Source: Streptomyces sp. ISL-100 (GTDB taxonomy: Bacteria > Actinomycetota > Actinomycetes > Streptomycetales > Streptomycetaceae). From it: 64,000 nt of DNA. Position numbers and translations under genes: made by a program. Below are positions 1 to 8,587 of the stretch, piece after piece (within the stretch, counting starts at the first letter, position 1; the number at the start of each line of letters is the position of its first letter). The stretch lies in the NCBI RefSeq assembly GCF_018614615.1, contig NZ_JAGGOK010000004.1, positions 124,001 to 188,000 of the forward strand. Reading direction: 5' to 3'. The notes under the pieces were generated by a model that saw only the letters and a list, made by a program, of their open reading frames with translations, was not told the origin of the DNA and did no database searches.

Positions 1-383
1 AGCCATCCCTGGTCCATCGTGCGCGCCTGTTCCCGCTCGGCCTTGCGGGCCCGCCCGAAATACGCGGCGGCGTCCATGTAGTCGTACTGATGGGTGAGGT
101 ACTGCTCGGCTGCGGCGTCGAGGAAGACCGGCAGCAGAGCCGGAGCGGACTTCTCCAGCCACGTGAAGAACGCGTCGGTGTCCTTCTTGTACAGCCCGGC
201 CCTCCGCAGCCGGAATGCCGCGTCGAGCACCATCTCCTCCTGCCCGGGGTGAGCGGCCAATGCCCGTTCAGGAAACGGAAGTTCCTCCTGCGCGTCCGCG
301 ATGCCCAACGCGAAGCCCTCTGCCCGCTCCCACTGGAAGAACGCCATCACGCGATCGCGATGAGGCGCCACGTCCTCACCCAT
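1..383 (-). CDS. Partial hypothetical protein, N-terminal part only
   Basis: The gene runs off the left edge, so only about 127 N-terminal residues are visible. They read as soluble, helix-rich sequence with FFQWERAEGFALG, LYKKDTDAFFTWLEK and AAYFGRARKAEREQAR. From memory this resembles large actinobacterial proteins found near DUF4132/WGR genes, but I cannot confirm a family. Two starts are possible: ATG at 383, or ATG at 347, where it shares one base with the stop of the upstream ORF (TGATG). The second arrangement suggests translational coupling. A frameshift joining this ORF to the upstream one cannot be excluded. Confidence 0.5.
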   Translation of the reverse strand, partial: MGEDVAPHRDRVMAFFQWERAEGFALGIADAQEELPFPERALAAHPGQEEMVLDAAFRLRRAGLYKKDTDAFFTWLEKSAPALLPVFLDAAAEQYLTHQYDYMDAAAYFGRARKAEREQARTMDQGW

Positions 384-787
384 GACCTGTACGACCCTGT
401 GCTCTCGGAAGGGCTGTGGACGTAGGCCCGCGCAATCAGTCCGCCGTCCCCGGCATCCGCCTCCGCGTCGGCCGTCCCGAGTACGCCCCCGGCCTCCTCC
501 AGCGCCTCCCGCCAGACCGGATCGCTCTCCGCGAGCTCCTGCGGAACCACCGCACCGGCGAGTGCCCACTTCCCGGCCCACTCCCGGCACTGCGCCTCGT
601 GCGCCACCACCTGCCGCCGGAGCTCCCGCATCCACTCAAGTTCGGGCCGCCCAGCCACCTTCTTGGGCACCTGCTTGAGCTTCCCGCCGCGCGGGTTCCG
701 GAAGAACCATTCCAGCTTGTCGTCCAGCCCCGCCGAATACCCCTCGACCTCAACGCTCCACACAGAAACCGCCCCCGTTTCGATCAC
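347..787 (-). CDS. Hypothetical protein, DUF4132 N-terminal-like
   Basis: About 146 residues from GTG 787, or 138 from GTG 763. The segment GGKLKQVPKKVAGRPELEWM followed by HEAQCREWAGKWALAG and a DPVWREALEEA stretch resembles the N-terminal part of actinobacterial DUF4132 proteins, which have a VPK block, an HE/A-C block and a PDxxWR block. At this length it would be a truncated or stand-alone version. GTG 763 has a purine-rich GGGGGCGG about 9 bases upstream and is the better start. It overlaps the next gene by a few bases. The family call is from memory and tentative. Confidence 0.45.
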   Translation of the reverse strand: MIETGAVSVWSVEVEGYSAGLDDKLEWFFRNPRGGKLKQVPKKVAGRPELEWMRELRRQVVAHEAQCREWAGKWALAGAVVPQELAESDPVWREALEEAGGVLGTADAEADAGDGGLIARAYVHSPSESTGSYRSWVRTWRLIAIA

Positions 788-831
788 GCATTCACTGTAG
801 GGGCGGCCACTGACAACGCCGGAAAAAAGCC

Positions 832-2283
832 CTACAGCCCGCCCCACTGGGGGCGCGCCCCGTCGAGCGCGCGGCGGTAGGCGGCGTAGCCGTCCTCGTA
901 CACCGCGCGTGACTCCTGTCGCGGCTCCACGGTCCGGAACAACTGCGGTTTCTGCTCCGGCGCTTCGCCCAGGAAGCGGCGCGCCACTCGCACCGCTCCA
1001 AGCGCCCCCACCTCGTTGTCGCGCGGGATACGGACCGGACGCCCCAGGATGTCGGCGAAGAGCTGCGCCCACGGGCCTGACCGGGTGCCGCCGCCGCATG
1101 CGGCGAGGGTGCCGGTGAGGCCGGCGGCCTCCAGGCAATGCCGGGCGGCGTAGCCGATGGCCTCGCACATGGCGCGTACCGCGTCGGCGCGTGTGTGAGC
1201 GAGCGTGAGCCCGTCGAGGCGGCCACGGGCGGCCGGGTCCACGAACGGGGCGCGCTCCCCCGCGCCGGAGAGGAACGGCAGCGCGGTGACGCCGTTCGCG
1301 CCCGGCGGGCTCTCCGCAAGCAGGCCGTCGAGGTCGGCCGTGGTACTGCCGGTCAGGGCGAGGAGCCATTCGAGGGCCGCTGTGCCGACCATCGCGGGCA
1401 TCGCGCGCAGCCAGCGGTCGGTGTCCGGGGTGCACAGCCACATCCCGGCCGGTTCGGTGGAACCGTCCCTCCTGGCGCGGTCGGTGAGGACCTGGCAGGC
1501 GAGGGTGGTGCCGACGATCAGCAGTCCGTCGCCCACGTCGCGTACGCCGCTGCCTATCGCACAGGCCGGAAGGTCGTACGGTCCTGCGGTCAGCGGAAGT
1601 CCCATGGGAAGCCCCAGCAGTTCGGCGCCGTGGGCGTCGAGGCCCAGGACGGTTCCGGGTGCGGCGGGGGCCGGCAGCAGATGCGCCTGCTTCTCGATTC
1701 CGCAGGCCGCCAGCGCTTCGGGCGAGTACGTACGGCTCGCCGGATCGAGGAAGGGCAGGGTGGCGTCGGAGGCGTCCACGCTCACCTGGCCGGTGAGGCG
1801 CTGGGCAACGGCGTCGACGCAGTAGCCCGCGGTGACCGCGCGTCGCAGGGTCTGCGGCTCGTGCTCCTGGAGGTGGGCGAGGAGCGGGGCGTGGCAGCCG
1901 GGGAACATGCCGGATCCGGTCTGCTTGTACACCTCCTGGACCGTGCCGTTCTCCAGCCAGCGCTCGACCAGATCCGATGCCCGGCCGTCCATCCAGGAGA
2001 TGGCCGGGCGCACGGCGCGGCCGTCGGCGTCGCGCAGCCACAGGCCGTCGCCCTGGCCGGTGAGGGCGAGCGCGGTGGGCGGTCCGGGCAGTGCGGCGGT
2101 GGTCTCCCGTACGACCTCGGCAACCGTACGGACGACGTCGTCGAGGTCCTGTTCGACGCGGCCGCCGGGCAACCGCGCCAGGCTGCTGCGGCGGGCGGCC
2201 GAGGCCAGTGGGGTCCCTTCGCTGTCGAAGGCGACGGCTTTGGTGACGGAGGTGCCGATGTCGACGCCGATGATCACGCTCAT
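832..2283 (-). CDS. FGGY-family carbohydrate kinase (first of two)
   Basis: A 483-residue ATP-dependent sugar kinase of the xylulokinase/L-xylulose kinase/erythritol kinase superfamily. The N-terminal phosphate-binding motif GVDIGTSVTKAVAFD is at residues 6-20, GQGDGLWL near 77, SWMDGRA near 96, and the catalytic Asp in AGPYDLPAC near 237. The C-terminal adenosine motif ACGGGTRSGPWAQLFADILG is near 395-414. The start ATG at 2283 overlaps the stop of the upstream dehydrogenase gene (ATGA), so the two are translationally coupled. It probably phosphorylates a keto-sugar or sugar acid in the catabolic pathway encoded here; the substrate cannot be read from sequence. Confidence 0.88.
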   Translation of the reverse strand: MSVIIGVDIGTSVTKAVAFDSEGTPLASAARRSSLARLPGGRVEQDLDDVVRTVAEVVRETTAALPGPPTALALTGQGDGLWLRDADGRAVRPAISWMDGRASDLVERWLENGTVQEVYKQTGSGMFPGCHAPLLAHLQEHEPQTLRRAVTAGYCVDAVAQRLTGQVSVDASDATLPFLDPASRTYSPEALAACGIEKQAHLLPAPAAPGTVLGLDAHGAELLGLPMGLPLTAGPYDLPACAIGSGVRDVGDGLLIVGTTLACQVLTDRARRDGSTEPAGMWLCTPDTDRWLRAMPAMVGTAALEWLLALTGSTTADLDGLLAESPPGANGVTALPFLSGAGERAPFVDPAARGRLDGLTLAHTRADAVRAMCEAIGYAARHCLEAAGLTGTLAACGGGTRSGPWAQLFADILGRPVRIPRDNEVGALGAVRVARRFLGEAPEQKPQLFRTVEPRQESRAVYEDGYAAYRRALDGARPQWGGL

Positions 2284-3329
2284 GGGCGCGCGGCCTCCTG
2301 AATCTCTGGGTTGGCCGGGTGCGCGAGCTTCTCGCCGCGTACGAAACGGCCCGCTTCGGCGGCGGTGATGGCGGCGGCGCGGTGCGCGGTCTGCTGGGTG
2401 GCGCCGGCCAGGTGCGGGGCGGTGACGACGTTCGGGGCATCGTGCAACGGCCAGTCGGCGGGCGGCGGTTCGATGTCGTAGACGTCGAGCGCGAGGGCGC
2501 CGAGGCGACCGCTCTTCAGCAGATCGGGCAGCGGAGCGTAGTCGAGGAGGCCGCCTCGGGCTGAGTTGATTAGCACGGCGCCCTTGGGCAGCAGTTCGAG
2601 CTTGGCCGCGTCGATGAGGTGGTGGGTCTCGGGGGTGAGGCGGGCGTGCAGGCTCACCACGCTGCTGCGGCGCAGGAGTTCGTCGAGTTCCACCGGTTCC
2701 ACGCCGTCGGCGCGGGCGGCCGCCGGGTCGGTGTAGGGGTCGGCGACCAGGACGTGGGAGCCGAAGGCGCGCAGGACGCGGGCGACGATGCGGCCGATGG
2801 CGCCGTAGCCGACGAGGCCGACGGTGGCGCCGTCGAGTTCGATGCCGCCCTCGTCGTACGCGTAGAAGTCGCCGCGCCACTTTCCGCGCTTGAGTTCGGC
2901 GTCGGCCGTGGTGATGCGGCGCATGGCGGTGAGCATCAGGCCGATGGCGAACTCGGCCGCAGCGGGGGCGTTGCGGCCGGGCGCGAAGGAGACGGCGACG
3001 CCGTGGCGGGTGGCGGCGGCGAGGTCGACGTTGACCGGGCCGCCGCGGGAGACGGCGACCATGCGCAGGTCCGGGCAGGCCGTGAAGACCTTCTCGGTGA
3101 AGGGCGCCATCTGGGTCACGCAGATCTCGGCGCCGGCCGGCGCCAGGGCTTCGACGAGCTCTTCCTCCGTACCGCTCGCCTCGTGGACGTCGCCGACCGG
3201 GCCGAAGGGCTCGTGGGGCCAGGGCAGGGTGAGTTCGGTGATCCGGTGGTCGCTCCCGAGCTCCTCGCGCAGCGCGGCGCGGAGGAGGTCGGGGCGTACG
3301 AAATGATCGCCGGCGGCGAGGATGCGCAT
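2280..3329 (-). CDS. D-isomer-specific 2-hydroxyacid dehydrogenase
   Basis: A 349-residue NAD(P)-dependent oxidoreductase of the D-2-hydroxyacid dehydrogenase family. The Rossmann motif GLVGYGAIGR is at 171-180. The catalytic set is present: Arg in NSARGG (258), Glu in DVYDIEP (287) and His in APHLAGAT (306). It reads leftwards into the FGGY kinase with a 4-base overlap, so both come from one transcript starting in the 3330-3459 intergenic region. The pairing with a kinase suggests oxidation or reduction of a sugar acid or polyol derivative. The family also contains phosphoglycerate, erythronate-4-phosphate and glyoxylate/hydroxypyruvate reductases, so the substrate is open. Confidence 0.88.
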   Translation of the reverse strand: MRILAAGDHFVRPDLLRAALREELGSDHRITELTLPWPHEPFGPVGDVHEASGTEEELVEALAPAGAEICVTQMAPFTEKVFTACPDLRMVAVSRGGPVNVDLAAATRHGVAVSFAPGRNAPAAAEFAIGLMLTAMRRITTADAELKRGKWRGDFYAYDEGGIELDGATVGLVGYGAIGRIVARVLRAFGSHVLVADPYTDPAAARADGVEPVELDELLRRSSVVSLHARLTPETHHLIDAAKLELLPKGAVLINSARGGLLDYAPLPDLLKSGRLGALALDVYDIEPPPADWPLHDAPNVVTAPHLAGATQQTAHRAAAITAAEAGRFVRGEKLAHPANPEIQEAARP

Positions 3330-3381
3330 GGTGCGGGGGCCCTTCTTCGGGTCGCGGTGGCGATGCGCGTCAGCTTTTCCG

Positions 3382-3404
3382 CAGCGCCACTAACACTGGC
3401 GCTG
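3382..3404. promoter_or_regulatory. Perfect 8-bp inverted repeat, candidate operator
   Basis: CAGCGCCA (3382-3389) and TGGCGCTG (3397-3404) are perfect inverted arms around a 7-base centre. They lie between the divergent dehydrogenase (start 3329) and phosphatase (start 3460) genes, where a repressor could control both operons. Function is inferred from symmetry and position only. Confidence 0.5.
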
Positions 3405-3407
3405 ATA

Positions 3408-3434
3408 GATTTAACATCATTGTTTTGAAGAATC
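3408..3434. promoter_or_regulatory. AT-rich island, candidate DeoR operator/promoter
   Basis: In a GC-rich window this stretch is strikingly AT-rich (GATTTAACA, then GTTTTGAAGAATC). Read on the minus strand, GATTCTTCAAAAC resembles GATTTCTTAAAC at 4881-4892, upstream of the transporter gene of the same locus. A shared site in front of both transcription units would suit the DeoR-type regulator encoded at 4101. Confidence 0.4.
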
Positions 3435-3459
3435 AATGCACCCAGGGGAGAGATCGTCG

Positions 3460-4104
3460 ATGGCGTCACGCCTGTTGCTCGTACGGCACGGAGAGACCGA
3501 ATGGCACGCGGAGAACCGGTACGCCGGCATCTCCGACGTCGCGCTGACGGCAAAGGGGCTGCGACAGGCCGAAGAGCTCGCGAGCTGGGCCAAGCAGCGC
3601 GGCGTCGACGCGGTGGCGTGCTCGCCGGTCAGCCGCGCCCGGCTGACCGCCCGGCCGGCCGCCGAGGCACTCGGCGTGGAACCGGAGATCGTCGAGGCGC
3701 TGCGTGAGGTGGACTTCGGCTGGGGGGAAGGCCGCACCATCGCGGAGATGGCCGCCGAGGATCCCGAGGCCGTACGCCGCTTCCGTGAGGATGCCGAGCT
3801 CGGCGCGTTCCCCGGATCGGAGCCGCCGTCCGCGGCCGCCGCCCGCGCCTCGGACGCGCTGCGCGGCCTCGCGCGCGAGCACCCGGGCGGCACGGTCCTG
3901 GTGGTGGCGCACAACACGCTGCTGCGCATGGCGCTGTGCTCGATGCTCTCCATCCCGGTCGGCCGTTACCGGCTGGTGTTCCCCCGACTCGACAACGCGG
4001 CCGTGACCGAGATCGAGGTGACGGACGCCGGTACCGCTCTGCGCTCGCTCAACGTCCCCACCTGGGCACCTCTCCATGGTGGTACGCGAAACTTGGACGC
4101 ATGA
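3460..4104 (+). CDS. Histidine phosphatase family protein
   Basis: A 214-residue phosphoglycerate-mutase-like phosphatase. The phosphohistidine motif LVRHGETEW is at the N-terminus, and the second catalytic His is in VVAHNTLLRMAL near residue 155. The start at 3460 is chosen because AGGGGAGAG ends 8 bases upstream; an in-frame ATG at 3436 has no such site. Its stop overlaps the DeoR start (ATGA). In this locus it may dephosphorylate a sugar phosphate, relieving phosphosugar stress or completing the pathway, but members of this family act on many substrates. Confidence 0.87.
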   Translation: MASRLLLVRHGETEWHAENRYAGISDVALTAKGLRQAEELASWAKQRGVDAVACSPVSRARLTARPAAEALGVEPEIVEALREVDFGWGEGRTIAEMAAEDPEAVRRFREDAELGAFPGSEPPSAAAARASDALRGLAREHPGGTVLVVAHNTLLRMALCSMLSIPVGRYRLVFPRLDNAAVTEIEVTDAGTALRSLNVPTWAPLHGGTRNLDA

Positions 4105-4874
4105 CGACGACCGGCGCGGAAGCCCGCAGGCAGATGATCACCGAGCACGTGCTGCACCACGGGACGGCGAGTGGGGCCGAGCTCGCGGAGCTCACCCGCG
4201 TGAGCCTGATGACGGTGCACCGCGACTTGGACGAGCTGGCCAGGCGCGGCGTGCTGCGCCGGTTCCGGGGCGGGGTGTCCGCGCTGCCCTCGACGGTCTT
4301 CGAGTCGAATCTCGACTACCGGCTCGGCGTCAATACGGCCGAGAAGGAGGCCATCGCGAAGACGGCCGCCGACCTCGTCGAGCCGGGGATGTCGGTGATG
4401 CTGGACGACTCCACGACCGCGCTCGCGCTGGCTAGGCTGCTGGTGGACCAGGCGCCGCTGACGGTGGTGACCAACGCCCGGCGGGTCATCGACCTCTTCG
4501 TCGGCCACGAGGACATACGCCTCATTTCACTGGGCGGGGAGTACTCGCACACCCACGACTCCTTCCTGGGCGTCCCCTGCCTGGAGGCGATCGAGGCGCT
4601 CTCGGTGGACATGGTGCTGGTCTCCACCTCGGCGATGGACGCCCGGATGACGTACCACCAGGAGCAGGACGTGGTGCTGGTCAAGCGGGCGATGCTGGCC
4701 TCCGGCACACGCAAGGTGCTGCTGATGGACCGTACGAAGCTGGCCAGGACCGCACTGCACCGACTGGCGCCCGTCGCAGACTTCGATCACCTCGTGGTGG
4801 ACGACGGGGTGAGCGGCGAGCTGCTGACCGCACTCAAGGAGCGCACGGATGTCCGAGTCGCGGTCGACGGCTGA
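4101..4874 (+). CDS. DeoR/GlpR-family transcriptional regulator
   Basis: A 257-residue regulator. An N-terminal winged helix (about residues 8-55, with LAELTRVSLMTVHRDLDELA as recognition helix region) is followed by the DeoR C-terminal sensor domain, which has a ribose-5-phosphate-isomerase-like fold (VMLDDSTTALALA, LSLGG-like ISLGGEY, MDRTKLARTALH near the C-terminus). Members usually repress sugar or polyol operons and respond to phosphorylated intermediates. It overlaps the phosphatase gene by 4 bases. It is the natural regulator of the kinase-dehydrogenase and transporter-kinase units on either side. Confidence 0.9.
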   Translation: MTTTGAEARRQMITEHVLHHGTASGAELAELTRVSLMTVHRDLDELARRGVLRRFRGGVSALPSTVFESNLDYRLGVNTAEKEAIAKTAADLVEPGMSVMLDDSTTALALARLLVDQAPLTVVTNARRVIDLFVGHEDIRLISLGGEYSHTHDSFLGVPCLEAIEALSVDMVLVSTSAMDARMTYHQEQDVVLVKRAMLASGTRKVLLMDRTKLARTALHRLAPVADFDHLVVDDGVSGELLTALKERTDVRVAVDG

Positions 4875-4925
4875 CAACAAGATTTCTTAAACTCTTGCGT
4901 GTTAATTTCACAGAGGTCATGATGC
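4875..4925. promoter_or_regulatory. AT-rich promoter/operator region before the sugar transporter
   Basis: The stretch after the DeoR stop contains GATTTCTTAAAC (4881-4892) and TTAATTTCAC near 4912, far more AT-rich than the surroundings. It precedes the transporter-kinase genes and shares a motif with 3422-3434. The likely role is a promoter with a DeoR site; no -10/-35 pair is clear enough to fix. Confidence 0.35.
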
Positions 4926-4986
4926 ATTCCCGGTCGCGGCTGTTATGTCCGCGGGCCCATGGCACCTCACTGTGGAGGCACGAGCA

Positions 4987-6318
4987 ATGAGCAGCACCGC
5001 CGCACCCGCCGCGCGCACGGGAGGAACGGTCTGGGATCGCATCGGGATCCCCAGGCCGCTCCTCTTCGGCTTCATCGGCGTCCTGATCTTCATGATCGGC
5101 GACGGCGTCGAGTCGGGCTTCATCGCCCCGTTCATCGAGGGCAACGGCGCCGGCAGCGAAGTCCGGGCGAGCTATGTGATCACGGCGTACGGCGTCACGG
5201 TCATGCTCGCCTCCTGGCTGTCGGGCGCCCTGTCCGAACTGTGGGGTCCCCGGCGGGTGATGCAGGTGGGCCTCGCCATCTGGATCGTCTTCGACATCCT
5301 CTTCCTCACGCTCGGCGCGGCCCAGGACAACTACACGCTGATGCTGGTCTTCTACGGCTTGCGCGGCTTCGGCTACCCGCTCTTCGCCTTCTCCTTCCTG
5401 GTGTGGGTCACCGCCACGGCCCCGGTCGCCCGTCTGGGCGCGGCCGTCGGCTGGTTCTACTTCGCCTTCACCGGCGGCCTGCCCACGCTCGGCTCGCTCA
5501 CCGCGTCCGTCACCAACCCGCTCTTCGGCAGGTTCGGCACGCTCTGGGTCGCGCTGGCCCTGATCGCGATCGGTGGCGCCTTCTGTCTCCTCGGCGTACG
5601 CGAACGGACCGGGTATTCACGGCTCGCGCCGCCCGGAGTCAAGCCGGTGCAGTCACTGACCCGCAGCCTGTCCATCGCCTGGACCAACCCCAAGGTCGCC
5701 GTCGGCTGCGTGGTACGCGTCATCAACACCGCCCCGCAGTTCGGCCTCTGGGTGATCCTCCCCGCCTTCTTCACCGACGAGATGGGCTTCACCGACGGCG
5801 ACTGGCTGCGCCTTCTCTCGATCATGTTCGCCACCAACATCTTCTTCAACCTGCTCTTCGGGCTGGTCAGCGACCGGATCGGCTGGCGCACCACCATCGG
5901 CTGGTTCGGAGCGGTCGGCTGCGCCCTGAGCGTCCTGGCCCTGTACTTCGTACCGAAGCTGATGACCGACAACTACTGGGTCGCGGTCGGCGTCGGCATG
6001 ATCTACGGCGCCACGCTCGCCGGATTCGTACCGATCTCCGCGCTGATGCCGTCACTGGCCCCCGAGAACAAGGGCGGCGCGATGGCGCTGCTGAACCTCG
6101 GCGCGGGCGGCGCGGCCTTCGTGGGGCCGGCGATCGTCTCGCTCTTCCTCGGGCCGCTGGGCAGGGACGGCGTCGTACTGATCTTCGCCGGGCTGTACGT
6201 CGTCGCCGCCGTGCTCACTCTGTTCCTGAAGCTGCCGAGGGCTTCCGAGGAGGCGATCGTGCAGGGGAAGTCCCTTCAGGAAGCCGCTGTACCGGTCGCC
6301 GCCCGCGCCACCACCTGA
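4987..6318 (+). CDS. MFS transporter, RbtT/DalT/CsbX type
   Basis: A 443-residue, about 12-helix major-facilitator permease. The opening GFIGVLIFMIGDGVESGFIA followed by ITAYGVTVMLASWLSGALS and LWGPRRVM is characteristic of the RbtT/DalT/CsbX family, whose characterised members import ribitol, arabinitol or alpha-ketoglutarate. The start at 4987 has GGAGG (4974-4978) at good spacing; the upstream in-frame ATG at 4945 has none. The FGGY kinase follows after 46 bases, so the two are probably cotranscribed. A pentitol or related polyol is the best guess for the substrate, but no polyol dehydrogenase is encoded nearby. Confidence 0.88.
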   Translation: MSSTAAPAARTGGTVWDRIGIPRPLLFGFIGVLIFMIGDGVESGFIAPFIEGNGAGSEVRASYVITAYGVTVMLASWLSGALSELWGPRRVMQVGLAIWIVFDILFLTLGAAQDNYTLMLVFYGLRGFGYPLFAFSFLVWVTATAPVARLGAAVGWFYFAFTGGLPTLGSLTASVTNPLFGRFGTLWVALALIAIGGAFCLLGVRERTGYSRLAPPGVKPVQSLTRSLSIAWTNPKVAVGCVVRVINTAPQFGLWVILPAFFTDEMGFTDGDWLRLLSIMFATNIFFNLLFGLVSDRIGWRTTIGWFGAVGCALSVLALYFVPKLMTDNYWVAVGVGMIYGATLAGFVPISALMPSLAPENKGGAMALLNLGAGGAAFVGPAIVSLFLGPLGRDGVVLIFAGLYVVAAVLTLFLKLPRASEEAIVQGKSLQEAAVPVAARATT

Positions 6319-6364
6319 CCCCTACACCTCTGTACGCGCGTACACGAAAGGACCCGTCCCACCC

Positions 6365-7834
6365 ATGAGCAGCACCGCCGACGCACCTCATTCCCCCGTC
6401 CCCGTCGTGGCCGGCATCGATGTGGCCACCGCCGCGGTGAGAGTGGTGTGCGCCGACGCCCGCGGACGGGTCCTCTCCGAGGGGCGGGCGCCGCTCCCCC
6501 AGCCGGTACGCGGCGCGGGGGGCCACAGCGAGCAGGACGCCCGGCTCTGGTGGCCCGCCACTGCCGCCGCCCTGCGGCAGGCCACGGCCGCGCTCCCCGG
6601 CGGCGGCCGGGAGGTGGTGGCGGTCGCCGTCTCCGCCACCTCCGGGACCCTGGTCCTCGCGAGTGCGGACGGGGAGCCCGTGGGTCCGGCCCTGATGTAC
6701 GACGACCGGCGCGGCGCCGACACCAACGCGAAGGCACAGGAGCTGGGCGCGCGGCGGTGGCGGACGCTGGGCCTGACCGTCGGCCCGACGGCCGCGCTCG
6801 GCAAGCTCGTCTGGTACGCGAACCGGGCCCGCCCCGGTCAACTCGTCCTGCACACACCCGACTTGCTCGGTCGCGAACTGACAGGGCACCCGGTCCCCAC
6901 GGACTGGAGCCACGCTCTGAAGACCGGCTACGACCCGCGCGCGGGCGAGTGGGCCACCGACGTCTTCGACGCCTTCGGTGTCCCCGCCGGCCTCCTGCCC
7001 TCCGTACAGGCTCCCGGCACAGAGGCCGGTACGGTCTCGGCCCGGTCGGCGGCCGAGACGGGCCTGCCCGCCGGCTGCCGGGTCCGCCTCGGCATGACGG
7101 ACGGCTGCGCGGGCCAGATCGCCACCGGCGCCGTGGAGCCGGGACAGTTCGTCGGCGTACTGGGGACGACGTACGTCCTCAAGGGCGTCTCCCGCGCATT
7201 GGTCACCGACCCGGCCGGCGCCTTCTACAGCCACCGTCACCCCGACGGCTGGTGGCTGCCCGGTGGCGCCTCCAACACCGGCGGCGAGGCGCTGGCCGCG
7301 GTCGATCCGGCCGATCTGCCCCGACTGGACGCGGCGGCCGGCGCCCGCGGTCCGGCCTCCTGTCTGAACTACCCGCTGGGCCGCGAGGGCGAGCGGTTCC
7401 CGTTCGTCTCCGGCGACGCGCGCGGCTTCTGTGCCGGTACGCCGCAGGACGAGGCCGACCGGCACCGGGCGGCACTGGAGGGCGTCGCGTTCCTGGAACG
7501 CCTCGCCCTGGAGCGCGTCCAGGCGCTGGGCATCGAGGTGCGGGGCCCCCTGCACGCGGCGGGCGGCGGCAGCCGCAGCGACCTGTGGACCCGTATCCGC
7601 GCCACGGTCCTGGGCAGGCCGCTGCGCGTCGCCGAACGGGCGGAGACGGCGTTCGGCGCCGCCCTGCTCGCCGCGGCCGGCACCCTCCACCCCGGCCTTT
7701 CGGCGAGCGCGGCGGCGATGACGGCGGCGGGGCGCCTGGTCGAGCCGGTGGAGCGGGAGCGGGCGGCGCTGGACGAGTCGTACGAGCGATTCGTCGCGGA
7801 ACTGCGCGCGCGGGGCTGGCTGGACGCGGGCTGA
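6365..7834 (+). CDS. FGGY-family carbohydrate kinase (second of two)
   Basis: A 489-residue sugar kinase, clearly different from the one at 832. It has GIDVATAAVRVVCAD near residues 17-31, a xylulokinase-like MYDDRRG near 115, the catalytic Asp in GMTDGCAGQIATG near 242 and the C-terminal AAGGGSRSDLWTRI near 398. It follows the RbtT-type transporter and may phosphorylate the imported sugar or its keto form. Two distinct FGGY kinases in one locus suggest two sequential or alternative substrates. The gene converges on the DHFR-like gene with a gap of only 13 bases. Confidence 0.87.
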   Translation: MSSTADAPHSPVPVVAGIDVATAAVRVVCADARGRVLSEGRAPLPQPVRGAGGHSEQDARLWWPATAAALRQATAALPGGGREVVAVAVSATSGTLVLASADGEPVGPALMYDDRRGADTNAKAQELGARRWRTLGLTVGPTAALGKLVWYANRARPGQLVLHTPDLLGRELTGHPVPTDWSHALKTGYDPRAGEWATDVFDAFGVPAGLLPSVQAPGTEAGTVSARSAAETGLPAGCRVRLGMTDGCAGQIATGAVEPGQFVGVLGTTYVLKGVSRALVTDPAGAFYSHRHPDGWWLPGGASNTGGEALAAVDPADLPRLDAAAGARGPASCLNYPLGREGERFPFVSGDARGFCAGTPQDEADRHRAALEGVAFLERLALERVQALGIEVRGPLHAAGGGSRSDLWTRIRATVLGRPLRVAERAETAFGAALLAAAGTLHPGLSASAAAMTAAGRLVEPVERERAALDESYERFVAELRARGWLDAG

Positions 7835-7847
7835 GGCGCAGCCACCC

Positions 7848-8408
7848 TCACCGTTTCGCGTAACGGACGAGGAGTACCCCGTTGCCGAAGGTACGGGTCT
7901 CCGCGAGCCGGAGATCTACCTTGGCGTCCGAAGCCGGGAACAGCCGTCTGCCTCCACCGATGATGACCGGATGGATGTAGAGGCGGTACTCGTCGATCAG
8001 GTCGTGGTGTATGAACGCCGCGGCGAGGTCCGCCCCGCCGAGCGCCAGATCTCCGCCCGGCTGCGCCTTGAGCGCCATGATCTCCTCGACGACGACGTCC
8101 CGCTTGATGGTGGTGTTCCAGTCGGCCGTCTCCAGGGTCCTGGAGAACACGATTTTGGGCATGTCCCGCCAGATACGGGCGAACTCGACCACGGGTGCGG
8201 TGCTTGAGGGGTCGGTGTCGGCGGTCGGCCAGAAGTCGGCCATGAGTTCGTACGTGACCCGCCCGCTCAGGAAAGCGCCCATCGGGCCGAGCTGCTCGTT
8301 GAAATGGCTGTGCAGCTCATCGTCGACCATGTGCCAGTCGATCTCGCGTTCCGGTCCCTCCATGAAGCCGTCGAGGGACACCGACATGCACAGAACGATC
8401 TTTCTCAT
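7848..8408 (-). CDS. Dihydrofolate-reductase-like (RibD C-terminal) protein
   Basis: A 186-residue protein with the RibD_C/DHFR-like fold. It opens MRKIVLCMSVSLDGFMEGP, has FLSGRVTYELMADFWP, and ends with a conserved GGADLAAAFI and HPVIIGGGRRLF region. Such stand-alone proteins bind NADPH and are annotated as dihydrofolate reductase family, but their reactions are mostly unknown. ATG 8408 is preferred over upstream in-frame starts because GAGGACC precedes it at normal distance and the domain begins there. Confidence 0.85.
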   Translation of the reverse strand: MRKIVLCMSVSLDGFMEGPEREIDWHMVDDELHSHFNEQLGPMGAFLSGRVTYELMADFWPTADTDPSSTAPVVEFARIWRDMPKIVFSRTLETADWNTTIKRDVVVEEIMALKAQPGGDLALGGADLAAAFIHHDLIDEYRLYIHPVIIGGGRRLFPASDAKVDLRLAETRTFGNGVLLVRYAKR

Positions 8409-8587
8409 CAAGGTCCTCGCCGACATCGTCATGGCCCGGGTTCCACCGGCCGGACGATACGCCGCCGCCGCACGCGAGCCACGCAGCCACACCTCACTGT
8501 CCGCCACCTCCCACGCTCGCAGATGCGGACCGCAAGAGGTGCGGGGACCCTGGAGGGGTGGGGGGCAACCAGCGAGGAGGCTGACCC

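Noticed and set aside
347..2440. A 697-codon open frame on the minus strand
   Set aside because: It joins an Arg/Pro-rich out-of-frame reading of the FGGY kinase to the real ORF at 347-787. Only the last 146 residues look like protein.
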